Below are positions 24,404 through 37,001 of a stretch of 64,000 bases of DNA, in pieces. The DNA comes from Anaeramoeba flamelloides (Eukaryota; Metamonada; Anaeramoebidae). A program made the position numbers and the translations under genes. Each line of letters opens with the position of its first letter. Position 1 is the first letter of the stretch. Under the pieces are notes generated by a model. It saw only the letters and a program-made list of their open reading frames with translations, was not told the origin of the DNA and ran no database searches. The stretch is from contig JANTQA010000036.1 of assembly GCA_027625915.1 (NCBI GenBank), positions 8,143,001 to 8,207,000 on the forward strand, given 5' to 3'.

Positions 24404-27400
24404 CTCATATCACATTTTAAAAATTTTTTTGAAATTTATTTCGTTAATTTTCAAAAACAAGTCCCATTCCATTCATTCCTCATCAAATGATAAAACTTTT
24501 GTTTTGAAACTGATCAGCCTATAATTTTTTTTTACGAGAAAAAAAATTACACATACTACAAAGTTGGTATTTTTGAAATAAATATGTTTGAAAAACATAA
24601 AGCACTTCATTTAAAAATTGAAGGATTGCTTTTTTGAACAAAATACCCAAAAGAGAAAAAAATAAAATAGTACTGACATTGTATAGTAAGACATATTTTA
24701 TATTAATTTTAGCTGAATAATTCATTTTTAAAACTATTACTTATTATCTATTAAAATAAATAATCACAAAGTTTAATTAAAGTAAAATTCATTTATCAAT
24801 CAATTTATATTTTTTTTATACAAAAAACACCTTTTTTATTCGAATATATGATTTTAAAATCCTAATAAGATCAAAAACTAGACAGGTAATATCTTCAATA
24901 AATTGAAGCACTGTTCTTTGGGAGTTATTGTAAATAAACTTTATTAGCAAGATATAGAGTTAAGGGACTAGTAAACGATAAAAAAATATTCTAGTAAATT
25001 TAAAAATAAAAAAAAAAAACAAATGAAAATATCATGAAATTAAAAAATGAAAAGTTAAAATATGAATAATAATAAACCATACTCATTTTTAAGTCTTTTT
25101 TACAGAATGGGTACTTTTTTATATGGTTTTTTACCATTTTCCACATTTTAAATAAGTTCAAATCCAATATATTTATAAATTGATTCAAACAAATTTAAAC
25201 TCTTTTTTCGTCAAAGGGGCTCCGTTTTATTGGGGAAACAGAATATATACTAAGATTATAATCTTAGTATTCTCTTCAAAATCAATTTTCAATTTTTAGA
25301 TCATATCATTTTTTTTCCTATTTAATTCTAATTACTTTTTTTTTATATCTTTTTTCTTTTTTTTTTTTTTGTTTTCTTTTCTCTTTTTGTTGTGAAAAGT
25401 CAATTAACAAAAAAATGTTTGAAAACCCTTATTAACATTCAGAAAAGTTCGGATTTGTATGTTCTTTTAAAATTCATCACTTACAAGTAAAATATCCTAT
25501 TGTCAGCAATTTAAATTATCAAAAATAATTGAGATTTTTATAAGACCTGTCATTTAAAGAGGGATCAATTTTATTTTTTTTGAAAGTTATAGTTTGTCCA
25601 GGCATCTCTTCTATGAATGTCGACTCTAATACAAAGTTTATAATTACTCTTGTTTTTATACAATCTTAGTTTGGTTGATTCTTCAAAAACAATTGAATTT
25701 TTCATTTTTAGCTCGGCCTTTGAGTGAAATGGAGTTTACTTTTCCGAAAGAAGAAAGAAAGTTTATTATCTACGAAGCAAATATAAAAAAAAAAAAAAAA
25801 AAAAAACACTTAAAAAAAAGTATGGATTGGAATAATTCAATATATTAAATCTACTTTATCTCAAAAAAATAACAATAATCATTTTAAAATTGAAAATACT
25901 ACTGATAAATCCAAATTAATGGTAGAAAATTATTACTTCATTTTCCTTTTTGAATTTTTTATGCTCAACCTTGAATAAAGTATTTTATAAAGTAAAGTGT
26001 TAATAAACTCTGTAAAATGAGAAATTCTTCAAAATATTCTTTTTTAGGGACTTTTTAATAAGAAACAGTTTGAAAATTTTAAAAAATGGAAATTGAACAA
26101 AAAATTTTATGAAAATTTATTAGAATTTATCAGTATAATTTATTGATTCAAAAAACAGTTTTAATAAATTTTTTCCTAGCTTTGAACAAATAATCAGAGA
26201 AAAACAACCAAATCAATAAATTGATAATTTCCCGAAAATACTTTTTCAAAATCTGCAAAATTCAACTTATAACTCAAAGAAATATTTTTTAATTTGATTA
26301 TTTTGAACCAATGACTAATAACCCAATAATTAATTCATACAGTTGATTATGAGAAAAATAAAGATTAAATATATCAATGGGCTTTTTTATTATTTCTCAA
26401 TTTTTTAATTATTTGCCAACCAAAAAAAAACAAGTCAATTATCATTCTAATAAAAACAATAATAAGATATATTATCTAATAACTCATTTGAAGAAAAACA
26501 GTTCTTTGTTGGTATCTTATTATTTGAAAAAAACTAATTAACAAATCTTTTAAATTTTAAGAAATTTAATCAAAATTTCTAAATCAATTAGAAGCACAAT
26601 TTTTATAGATCTTCAAGGGTACATAGTTTGTTGATTTATTATTATGGTATTTTGAAAATAAGATTAAAAAAATAGTTTATTTGTTCATAAACTTTGAAAA
26701 ATCACAAAAAGTGAGATTTCTTCCAAAATTAAAAATTTTTTGCAAATTTTTTTTTACTAAAAAACCAAAAAGATAGAATTAGGACTTTTTGACTTGAAAA
26801 ATTTAATTGGTAAAAATTAACACTTTTAAAAACGATAATTCATTTATCTATATTTGATAAGTGAGTTGTTTATCGGGTTTTATTGTTTTTTTGTGAAAAG
26901 AATTACTCAATTAAATTTGGAAAAAAAAATTAATAAGAAGTGGTAGAACTCTAACCAAAGTTGTAGTTATCTCCAGCCAAAGTTTTTCAATTTTGATTTT
27001 TTGCTCTTTTTTTATTTCATAAAATAAATTTTTGAAAATTGCAATAAATCTTTGGAGTTCTTGTTGAAAAAGGCTGTTAATTGTAAAACAAAAAGATCAA
27101 AATTTTCAATCAGCTTTCCCAAATCAAAAATCTCTCTGAAAATTAATAATCCTCTAAGTCCCCATTCTAAAGATAAATTAATTATTTAAACTGATTATGG
27201 AATTAAAAATTTGAAATGTTAATTGAATTTAAAAATCTTTTTTTTGATAGCTGAATGAAAAATTGGTTCCTTTTATTTTGCTACAATTGTTTGTGATTAA
27301 AAGAAAATATAATTCATCTTAATTTTTCGATTTTTTTTATTTTTTAATAATTCTTCTTTTTGAAAATAGTTTTGTTCTTGGAATTATAATTTTAGTTGAA

Positions 27401-27546
27401 CCAACAAACATTAAAAATTAAATTCTCAGTTCCGTGAAAATGTATGAAAACTCTCTCTTTTTCATCCTCTCTTTTTTTTTTTTTTTACAAAAAAAACTTT
27501 TTGGAATCCTTTTCTTTTTTATTTTAAAATCCCAACAACAAAAAAG

Positions 27547-30500
27547 GCGATCAACAAATGAAGGATTAAAAAATTTAGATTTTTCCCAAGTCTTCGAAAG
27601 AGAATTGAAAAAAGAAGAGAAGGAGATGAATTTGTGGACTCAAAAAGATGTATTTCACACACTATTTTTTTTTTTTTTATTATTATTTTTATTTGGGTAG
27701 CACTTTTCTTCTTGTTTCCAGAACTAACCTTTTTAATTTTTTTTTCTTTTTTACAACAAAAAACAAATCAAATTAAAGGACGAGTTGCTAAAAGATCTTG
27801 TAAAAGAGGATCACAAAACAAATTGGGAACTAGTTTCACAAAAATTTGAGAATTTTGATTCTACAATGTGTTTAAAAAGATACAGGAAGGTAAGGTGTTT
27901 TTTTGAAAAATTATTATCTTTTAGATTTAACAGAACACTTTAAATTTTTTTTTTTTATTGCTTTCCAAATCTCGTATTTTTGATAAACCAACGTGATCAA
28001 TAGATCCTGAACATTGAAACAAAAAAAGGAATGTGGACTGACATTGTAAGAAATTCTCTCTAAACAAACAAATAATTTTCCATTAAATCCAAATAAAGTC
28101 CTTTTAAAAAGCTGTGACAAACAAATTTTTGAAGGTTTCCACAAAACACCAAACAAACTGTGTGAGTTTTTACAGCTCAACACAAAAAAAAACCTTTTTG
28201 ACCACTTTTTTCAAAAACGACTTTAATCGAGCCATTTTATAAAAGATGAGTTATTAAACAGTTGTAAAAAAGTACCACTTGTTCAAATCGCTCCAAAGAG
28301 CAAACCAAACAGTTTGGGCAACACTTTTTAAAACTTTTCATACCCATCTTTTTGAAAGCAGTTGTAACAAAAAACTTTTTAAGATTCAAAAACTAATGAC
28401 TGGTTTAATTAACCTTTTCAATTACAATCATAATTGCTTTTCTAAATAATAGGAAGACAATCTTCTCGTAAATGCCATCAAATTATTTGGTGATTCGAAT
28501 TGGTCACAGGTATCTGTTTTTGTTTATGGCCGTAATTCCAAACAATGTCGCGAGAGGTATGATCCATTTTTCTTTTTTTTTGATTTTTTCATTTTTTTTC
28601 TTTTTAATATTTTAGGGGGGATTTTTAACCTGAAAGAAAAGATCTTAAGCCTATAGTTGAACTGTTTAGATTTAAAAAAATCAATACAAATTAATTTCTT
28701 CTTTACTAAAGATTTGCTTTAATTGTTTGTCCAAATTGATGAATGATTTTTCCATTTCAAAATTGAATAATATATTTTTAAAAACATGATAAATTTTGAT
28801 CTTATTGACAAATTCCAAATAATTTTACAATTTTTTCTTATACCCCAGTTTTAAAATCACCTTGAACAATTTTAAAAATCAATTAATAGAAAAACTTGAG
28901 ATATTTTGTTCTTTTTTTTTTTTGTTGTTTAAGGGTGGAGTTTTTAATTCCTCTTGTTTGATGTTAGGTTTTTTTTATTATTTTAGAAATAACAGAAAAT
29001 TAAATAAATTTTCGTTTTTTATCAAAAATTAAAAAAAATCTTTATTTGCTTTTCTTGAGTTTTCTGTTTATTTGTAAAATAAATCGACTTTCGTTAGGTT
29101 TTTTTCACGTTTTAAAGATAAAACAGAAAACCAAGATGACCTAGGCACTCTCCAAATAAATAGAAAACTCAAAAAAACAGAACTAAAATCTATTGATTTT
29201 ACAAATAAAACAGAAAACCTCAAGGAAACTGCTGTTGTTTTTTTTTTAATTTGAGAAATAAATCAAAAATTTATTTAATTTTCGGTTTATTTCTCTAATT
29301 AAAAAAAGCTAGGCACTCTACGGACACTTCCCTTAGTCTTTTTCTTAATTTTTGAAATAAATAGAAAATTTATTTAATTTTCGGTTTATTTCTTAAATTA
29401 AAAAAAACTTCCGTTAGCTTTTTAAAAATACAAAAGAATTGAGCAAAATCTTTGATTTTTCTCTATTCTTTTGAATTCTGGAAAACCATGGTACTCAACG
29501 GCACCTGATGGTAATCCACGGCACCTAACGGTACTTCTCTAATTTCTAAATAATAATTTAGAAATTTTTTCAAAGATTCCAGATATATTTTTATTATTTA
29601 CTATGTCGAATAAAGACTAACACATGTGCAAAAAAAAATACAAATTTTTAAAAGTTTTTGTAAACTTTGTTGCGTGTCAAATGTGCCCATCATTTTTCTC
29701 AAATATCAATTATTTTTTATAATTGATCTTTGAAGAAAAAATAAAAAATAAGGAGAATAATACACATCAAAGAATTGTTGATATCCGTCTGTAATAAAAC
29801 TAATTAATCAATAGATTTTCAAAAAAATTGAAAAACTCAAATTATTTGGGACACATATAGAGAAAAACAAGAATGTTCGTTTTGATCTCCTACTGGTATT
29901 TGAATAATAAATAGAAAACAATTTTCACTTCATTTTTCGGACTTTTCTTTTAGAAATCAAACCCCCAAACGGAGTAGGTTGGGATTTGTGGTCTCTATTT
30001 GAAAAAGGAAATGAAAATAAATGTGAAAATTTTTCACATTTATAATTCAAATATCAGGAACAAAGATTGAATAAAATTCCAATAGAAATCGATATGATTT
30101 CTCAACAATCATTTCCATGTTTTAAATAACCTTATAATAACACGTTTTTACCAAGTGACTATCGATCTTGCTATCAATAAAAAAAATTTTGCAACTTAAT
30201 TAGGTTATCAAAAAAAAAATCGAAAATGTGCAAAAATGTGAAAAAATGATTTCAATTTTAAAAATTTCTAAAATAAATTTTTTCTTTTAATATCCATGCA
30301 AACCCTTTAAACGCATGTAATTCACCCATTACAACTGGACCACTTTGACTGGAAAATGGTTTATTTATTATTAAGAGTTAAATGTTCGAAAACACTTAAC
30401 CTGGCAAAGAGAGAATTTTGAATTGACTAAATCTGTATCTCAAAATTCAAAGTGTGTTTAAAGACACTAGTACCTAGAAACGGTTATTAGAGGTATTTTA

Positions 30501-33500
30501 AACTGGATTTAGTTTTGTTTTACAAAACTAAGAATCTATAGAAGAAAAAAAAAAAAAGAAATAAAAAAGTGAGGAAATAAAGATAAAGAATATTAAAAAA
30601 TAGATATTAAGAAAAAACTGAAAGATATTGGATACAGTTGAACTTGCTGCTATGAGTTGTTAGGGATTATTTGGATTTGAGTTCCTTTTTCCTAATAGCA
30701 AGTTGAGTCAAATTAGTCAAAAAGTATTCTATAGAGAAAGTCATCGATTTCTTTTTTGTCCATTTCCCTCAGTAATCCATATATAAAATTGAAAAAAAAT
30801 ACCCGAACATGACAATAATCCCAGAAAAGATTTTTAATTGTTAATATTAGGAAAATTATTGTGTAATTTCAAATATTTAAAAATCAAATCCTTTTTGTAA
30901 ATAACCCCATTTTTTATGAAATCAGCAATAAACCTACCCAAAGTTGATTAAAGTAAGGTGTCTATAGAATACTCATTTAATTGTTTGATAACTAAAGTAG
31001 AATAACTTATTTTGAAAAAAATAGGGTTTTATAGAGGTTTGCAGGAATTTGGAAAATGATAATTTTTATTCTTGTTTTTTGATTGATTAAAAGGTGTTTT
31101 GAACAAGTTCAATTTCATTAATTATCATTCTAAAAAGTGAATGTGTTATAATTTTAAAAAAATTTGATTATTTTTTAAAAAGTATTTGATTGAAAATATT
31201 TGAAATTACACAATAATTTCCCTAATATTAACAATTAAAAATCTTTTCTGGGATTATTGTCATGTTCGGATATTTTTTTCAATATTATTGTTCTTTTTAA
31301 ACAATGGTATTAAAGCAAAATATTTTTTTTTTATATTTTGGGGTACTTTTTCCATTGTCTGGTAATTTTTTTCATATTTCTACATCATATATTAAAATGG
31401 TCTACACCATCAATTTTTCATTTAACAGTATGGGCGTATTTTGGAATTTTGATCCTTTTTTCCATCTGTATGTATATCGATCCACACCGTCTGTGAAAGA
31501 ATTTTAAGTTTGAATAGGTTTTTTGATGATTTCCAGTTTAGATATGGATGTTTTTTCTGAAGTTTTCTAGGGAGATTGTGTGATTTTGAGGTATTTTTTA
31601 GTTTCTAGTTTTCATCATCATGTGAAGATTCGACTTTGCCCTTTTTGTATTTGATATGAGTTTCATTCAATTTTTTTTTTTGATATCTTCTTTCTCCGAA
31701 GCAATGTTCTCTATCTCGTCCATTTTCAATTTTTTTACTAAATTTTAACATGTGTCGAGTCTTTTTTGTTAATAATATTAAAAATAATAGTTTTTTTTAA
31801 TATATTAGAAATATTAATATTTTTTAATTCGGATATCCAGATTTTAACCTTATTTTCAATAGGCTGGGCGGTTCCAGAAAAATTCCAGATATTGTAAAAT
31901 TGTGGAATCTAATGGTACTAGTTAAAACAAGTGAAAAAAAAAGTGCTCATTTAATTTTCATAAATGGGTAAAAAATAAAAATCAATTTTACTTGCTGTTA
32001 TTTTCAAATTAAAACAAAAAAACAATTAATTTTATCTCAAAGTTGAACAATGAAGAACACAAATAAACAAAACCTTTTTCCTTTTGAATCTATTTTTTGT
32101 AAGCCTTTTGTTTTTACTCATTCTGATGAAACAATTTGATTTTAGCCTCATGCTTGATTAGAGTGTGTAAGATCTAAATAAATGCATTTTAAAAAAGAGT
32201 AACAATGGGTTTTTAAAAGTATATAAAAAAACTATTGTCAAATTTCAATAGAAATCAATATCATTTTTCTAGAATCATTTGCACTGTTTCAATAACATTA
32301 GAACAACACTTTTTTACCAAGTGACTATCGATCTTGTAATCAAAAAAAAAATTTCCAAACGAATTAGTTAACCTTTCAAAAAATATCTTAAAAAAGTGTA
32401 AAAAAAAAAAGCAAAAATATGAAAAAAATGATTTCAATTTTAAAATATTCAAAATAAATTTTTTCTTCTAATATCGATTCAAACTCTTTGAACACATAAA
32501 ATTCATTCATTACAACTGCCCCCCCCCCCCCTTTGACTGGAAAATGATTTATTAATAATTAAAAATAAAATTTAGTTATTCAACATATATTTAAAATATT
32601 ATATTAAATAAATTTTACATGGTAAAATTATGTAAATGCTTTTTTTACAAATTAACTTTTTAATAGGTCTTTTGATTTGTGGGGCAATATTAAGAAACAA
32701 AATTAAAAGTCTAAATTTGAATATACTAATCAAAAATTTTAATTTAACAATTTTTATTTTATTTTGATTTTTTTTTTAATAGATGGAATAACCAATTAAA
32801 TCCAGACATAAATAGATCTCAGTTTACTGTTGAAGAAGAAGAGCTTTTAATCCAAAAACAAAAAGAATTGGGTAATAAATGGACTACGATTGCACAATTT
32901 TTTGAAAATAGACCAGATAATATGATAAAAAACGCATGGCATTCATTAAGAGTACGCAAAGGATTACCAAATTATTTTAGTCCAAAAAAAAAAAATAATA
33001 AAAGAAGAAAAAATGCAAGGAAAAAAAAAAAAATATTAATTGGAAAGCAAAAAACCAAGACAAACAATAATAATGGAAAGGGAAGTGGGGGGAGAAAGCA
33101 AAAAGAAAACGAAAGAGAAATGGATATGGATATGGAGATTATACAAGAGATAGAAAATGATAATTCTAATTTTAATTTTAAATATAATAAAAATAACCAG
33201 GAAAATGAAAATGAAAATGAAAAAGAAAAAGAAAAAGAATTTCAAAATGAACAAATAGTGAATAGAAATCTAAATAATAATAATAATAAAGGATCTCAAT
33301 TTAATAATGGGAATAATCATAATAATAATAAAAGGCGATTAAATATGCCCAATTTAAAAATTGAAATAAAGAATAATTCAAAAACTATTCCTAAAAGAAT
33401 AAACTCACAGAAAAAGAAAAAAAAACCTGACATCAAAGTAAATAAAGTTACTTTTTTTAACAAAAACAACAAAATAAAAACTCACGATAGTTTTAATAGC

Positions 33501-34712
33501 AACCAGATAATTGATTCAGAAAATGAATTTTATTCGCCACAATCACCGAGAGAGCATATCAACAGCCCAAAATTAAACCCCTTACAGGACGTTTCTTTTA
33601 AAATTAGAAAATTGAATCTTTCAACTCAAAATTTAACAACAAAGTCTGCAAAAATGAAATATCCGCTATCTGCACGTTCACCGAGAATAAAAAATTATCC
33701 GCTTTCGCCAAGATCAAGGAATTATCAGCTGTCACCACGTTTATCAAAAAAATCACCAAAATTCAAAAGAAAAAATACCAAAGAAAAAAGGAAAAAGAAA
33801 AAAACGAAAAAGAAAAAAAGGAAAAAGAAAAAAATTGCCATTTCCCCAAGAAGAAACAGATTAGTTTCTGAGCAATTTCAAAAGAACAACTTAAACAATG
33901 GAAATGAAAATCGAAACATTATAGATAGAATTTTCGCCAAAGAACCCCCAAATAAAGATGAATTTAAAATGATTAGTCCAATAAATGAAAAGACAAAAAA
34001 TAACATTTTTAATAATATTAGTGATTTTAATAATAGCACTTTGGATAATAACACTTTGAGTAATAATACTTTAGATGATAACAGTTTAGGGGATAATACT
34101 TTGGATAACAATGATTTGGATAATAATAATTTGGATAGTATTAATCAAAACCATAAACCTCATAAAAATGGTAATATCAATCAAAATAAAAATGAAAAAC
34201 CAAAATTAAGCATCTTTAATTTAAACGAAATACCAAAAGAAAACATCATAGAAAAAAAACAAATTTTTAATATTAATAATAATATAAAAAATATGATCCA
34301 GGAAAATAATTTTTCTTATAACAATCACAATATAAGCCATTTAATTAATCAAGCTAGTGGAGGAATAAATCTATTTAATAATTCAACATTTATGGATAAA
34401 GTTATTAATGATGATAAAAAAAAATTATCGGACAATAATAATAAGAATAATTATAATTTCTTTGAACAAACGAATACAGATTTTATCACACCAAACCAAA
34501 GCATTAATTCAAATACAGAAGTGAACGATTATCTTCTACTTTCTCCACAGGATTTAAAAATTAACACCTTTTTTGATAATACCGTGGATTATGAATTTAA
34601 TAAAAATACTTACTCCCAACAAGATTATTTATTCGGGGATAGCCAATTCTCCAATTATACATTTTTAAATGGCTTTGAGGAAAGCAATAATTGGGATAAT
34701 AAAAATATTTAA
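27547..34712 (+). CDS. R1R2R3 MYB transcription factor (five exons)
   Basis: Joined exons: 27547-27649, 27779-27889, 28004-28045, 28453-28556, 32783-34712. All introns are GT-AG and phases agree. R1 spans WTQKD|DELLKDLVKED to CLKRYRK. The 42-nt microexon supplies the linker ILNIETKKGMWTDI. R2 runs from EDNLLVNAIKLFGDSNW to GRNSKQCRERWNNQLNPD. R3 runs from QFTVEEEELL to NRPDNMIKNAWHSLRVRKG. These match the animal c-Myb and plant 3R-MYB layout, including CRERW and the NPD linker, so the protein should bind DNA as a nuclear regulator. The tail (about 470 aa) is N/K-rich, with SPRSPR-like repeats (sites of the proline-directed kinase type) and a run of LDNN/LSNN units. From the in-frame ATG at 27626 it would be 736 aa. 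The frame is open further upstream to ATG 27440, but that part is T-rich and looks like intron, so the true start is unresolved. Intron 4 (28557-32782) is 4.2 kb and full of repeats. Confidence 0.85.
29030..29545. repeat. Repeat E cluster, both orientations
   Basis: The cluster has modules AAAATCTATTGATTTTACAA, CGTTAGGTTTTTTTCA and the core TAGGCACTCTACGGACACTT (29312-29331). It also has palindromic spacers built from AAATAAATTTTCGGTTTATTT-like pieces. A tandem variant of the core, CGGCACCTGATGG / CGGCACCTAACGG, sits at 29499-29535. There is no coding frame. Confidence 0.55.
30076..30366 (+). repeat. Repeat G, copy 2
   Basis: It is a direct repeat of 32241-32555 within the same intron. Both share AAGTGACTATCGATCTTG, ATGATTTCAATTTTAAAA, TTCAYYCATTACAACTG and CTTTGACTGGAAAATG. 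The inverse copy is at 16765-17065. The minus strand preserves the HLVKTCYYKVI peptide. Confidence 0.6.
30405..30515 (-). repeat. Repeat D unit, inverted
   Basis: The strand-reversed pattern AAGAGAGAATTTTGAATTGA with TTCAAAG and TATTTTAAACT matches the D units at 3300-3585. It is non-coding. Confidence 0.45.
30787..31285. mobile_element. Foldback/MITE element with about 90-bp TIRs
   Basis: The left arm, from ATTGAAAAAAAATACCCGAA through CATGACAATAATCCCAGAAA and on to CACAATAATTTTCC-like sequence, is repeated inverted at about 31190-31285 with very few mismatches. The arms could form a near-perfect ~90-bp hairpin. The interior (about 300 bp) is non-coding. The high arm identity suggests one of the younger insertions in the window. 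It lies inside MYB intron 4. Confidence 0.65.
32241..32555 (+). repeat. Repeat G, copy 3
   Basis: It is a direct repeat of 30076-30366. The minus strand frame reads KIDSHLVKKCCSNVIETVQ. The right end holds a run of twelve C (32520-32531), where copy 2 has only ACTGGACCAC. This points to a local polymerase slippage expansion. Confidence 0.55.
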
Positions 34713-35447
34713 GTTTGATTTTATTTTTATGTTAGTTTTCATTACAATAATGAACCATTTCGATTTAATTGTATATTAAGTTCAAGACTTAGAATCGTCA
34801 TTTCACAAATAAATAATAATTGTTATTTTAGAATTGTTATTTGTTTATTTTTTGTTTTTTTATTTTTTATTTTTTTGTTTTTTATTTTTTTATTTTTTTA
34901 TTTTTTTTTTTTTTTTTTTTTCATTTTTCATTTTATGGTGATAAAAAAAAAAACTGTTTTTGTGAAAAATTCAAAGATAGTTTTTAATAAATCTTTGAAA
35001 AATTCAAAATAAGGTATTTGCAAAAAAGTTGGACAGTTCTTTTGTATTTCAAATAATATTTTATTTATAAAGTATTTCTATTCGTAAATTTGGAGTATAA
35101 ATTTTTGAGGAATAGTACAACTTGTTTAATTAGTATATTCTTTAGAATACAAAATAGTCTAATTATCTTTGAAATAAAATATGTATTTTGAATTGTTATA
35201 AAAAGATTCACTGATAGAAAATTGACAACATAATTTCTTCGATAGAAAATTATATTATTGAAAATTGAACACGAGTGCCTATAATAAAAAAATCAACTAT
35301 TATTCAAAAATGTTGACTCGCTTTAATAATGTTTTTGGAACTGATTTTGAAGGAGTTTAATCCCATATTCTTATTCAAAATCATTTTTAATTTTGATGAC
35401 AGAATCATTTTTTCTAATTTTTCTCAATTTAATCAATTTTTTTTTTG

Positions 35448-35485
<38 letters not shown>

Positions 35486-37001
35486 CTCTTTCTTTTTTAG
35501 AAAGTGAATTGGAAAAAAAAAAAGTTTGAAACTTCAAATTAACATTAATAAAATTTAATTTTGTGTTTTTTTTTTTTAAATGTATACAATTTCAATAAAA
35601 AAATCATTTTGTAAACACTTTTTAATTATTTAAAGAAATTGAGAAATTTTACACCAGGCATTTCAATGAAAGGTGCACTAAAATTTTTTTAACATTTTTT
35701 TTTTTTGAAATTTATAGTTATTTCATGTTATTTCGTGTATGTGAATCTCAATTATAATCTGAATTTTATCTTTTCTCTTATTTCTTTTCAATCTAAGTTT
35801 GCTTGATTCTTGAAAAAAAAAAATTGAATTTTTCAATTTTTTGATTATCATTTTTGATTGAAATGGAGTTTAGATTGTATTACAAGATTTTCAGCAAAAA
35901 GTAGAAACAAAAAAAAATTTTTTTATTCAAAAGATAAATTTGATTTTATGTGAAATTTAACAAATTCAGAACCTGAATATAGGATTTTAACAGCCCCCCT
36001 TTTGCCTTTACCACCTTAATAATAATTTTTTTTTTTTTGAAATTAAGTCTATGTTTGTATACTATGTTTTTAAGATTTATGGGTGGTTTTATTATTAAAG
36101 TCTATTTTTTTACACTTTCCTTGACAGACCATAAATTTCTTTTATCTTCAAAGTTAATAAATTTTTTGAAATAATTCAGAAATATGTTGAATTTTTGACT
36201 TTTCAAAAATTCGCTGAAGAGATCATTATGTTTTGAAAATATTAATTCATTTCTGAAAATAATATTGAAAGCAAGTTTGGTGTTGTAGTAATCAGATTTT
36301 TATATTACTTTTAGGTTAATTGACAAATAAAAAGATGAAAAGTTTCATTCAGATTTCCAAAATAATCACATTTCAAGAATTACTAAAGTGGAAAAAAAGT
36401 GAAACATTCAAAAAAAAGTGATATACAGTTTTTCATTGGGAACATTACTGAAAAAAAAAAGTAAGTTCAATGGATGAATTAAAAAACAATGACTGGATTC
36501 AATAGGTGTGTTTTGAAACAATAATTTTTTTCCTAATATTATCTTTTAGTCTTGGTTTTTCTTTTGCAGATCTATTATTAAAATTTGTAAAAATTTGCTA
36601 TTTTTGAAGATCTCGAAAAGGAATTGTTTTTATTTCTAAATTCTATGAGATTTAAATACTTGATTTTGATTTGAGTGTAAATAATATTAGATGACTATTC
36701 TATGTAGTTTGGTTATATCTTTTATTAGTTGAGATTGTTTTTAGGTTTTTTTTTTATGACATATTCTCAATTAAATATTTTATTCAAAATTATTTGCTTT
36801 AATAAAGCATTATTGGGGTAGTATATTGCTGCATTTTTTTAGGAATAGTATTTAAATGAATTGTTGTTGTTTGGTTTTTAGTGTAAATTTAGATTTTATT
36901 AAAGTATTGTGTTAAAAAGTCTCTAAATTTGTTTTTTTTCAAGATTATTTCTACTAAATGATAAAATTGAATATTTTTAAAATAGCTTTTTCTTTGTAAA
37001 A
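34713..37001. other. Gene-free interval downstream of the MYB gene
   Basis: It begins with the MYB 3' flank. It holds a degenerate T-rich simple repeat (34845-34922) and a (TA)n microsatellite (35453-35480). The remainder is plain AT-rich DNA without recognisable repeats or frames. Confidence 0.55.

Larger units (their letters stand above)
20161..27546. other. Gene-free interval rich in repeats
   Basis: No protein-like frame is visible in 7.4 kb. It contains sequence related to the 47.1-kb MITE (about 20435-20720), a TIR element (20829-21894), repeat F copy 2 (22205-22940), repeat E modules (23405-23700) and a 0.5-kb TIR element (23897-24403). There are also a perfect 20-nt palindrome ACTAAGATTATAATCTTAGT (25250-25269) and many homopolymer runs. 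The rest is featureless AT-rich DNA. Confidence 0.6.
28557..32782. other. MYB intron 4, 4.2 kb, filled with repeats
   Basis: The donor GAG|GTATGA and acceptor TTTAATAG|A join an AGA (Arg) codon that completes CRERW. The intron holds E modules (29030-29545), two G repeats, an inverted D unit and the long-TIR element at 30787-31285. No exon-like frame is seen within it. It is about 30 times longer than the first intron of the same gene. Confidence 0.75.

Noticed and set aside
32868-34712. Stand-alone 614-aa gene starting at MGNKWTTIAQFF
   Set aside because: The ATG lies in the middle of MYB repeat 3. The exon clearly extends to 32783 and joins earlier MYB exons.
35453-35480. (TA)n run as a regulatory element
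   Set aside because: It is an ordinary microsatellite. A similar one lies at 52149-52173, and nothing ties either to a promoter.
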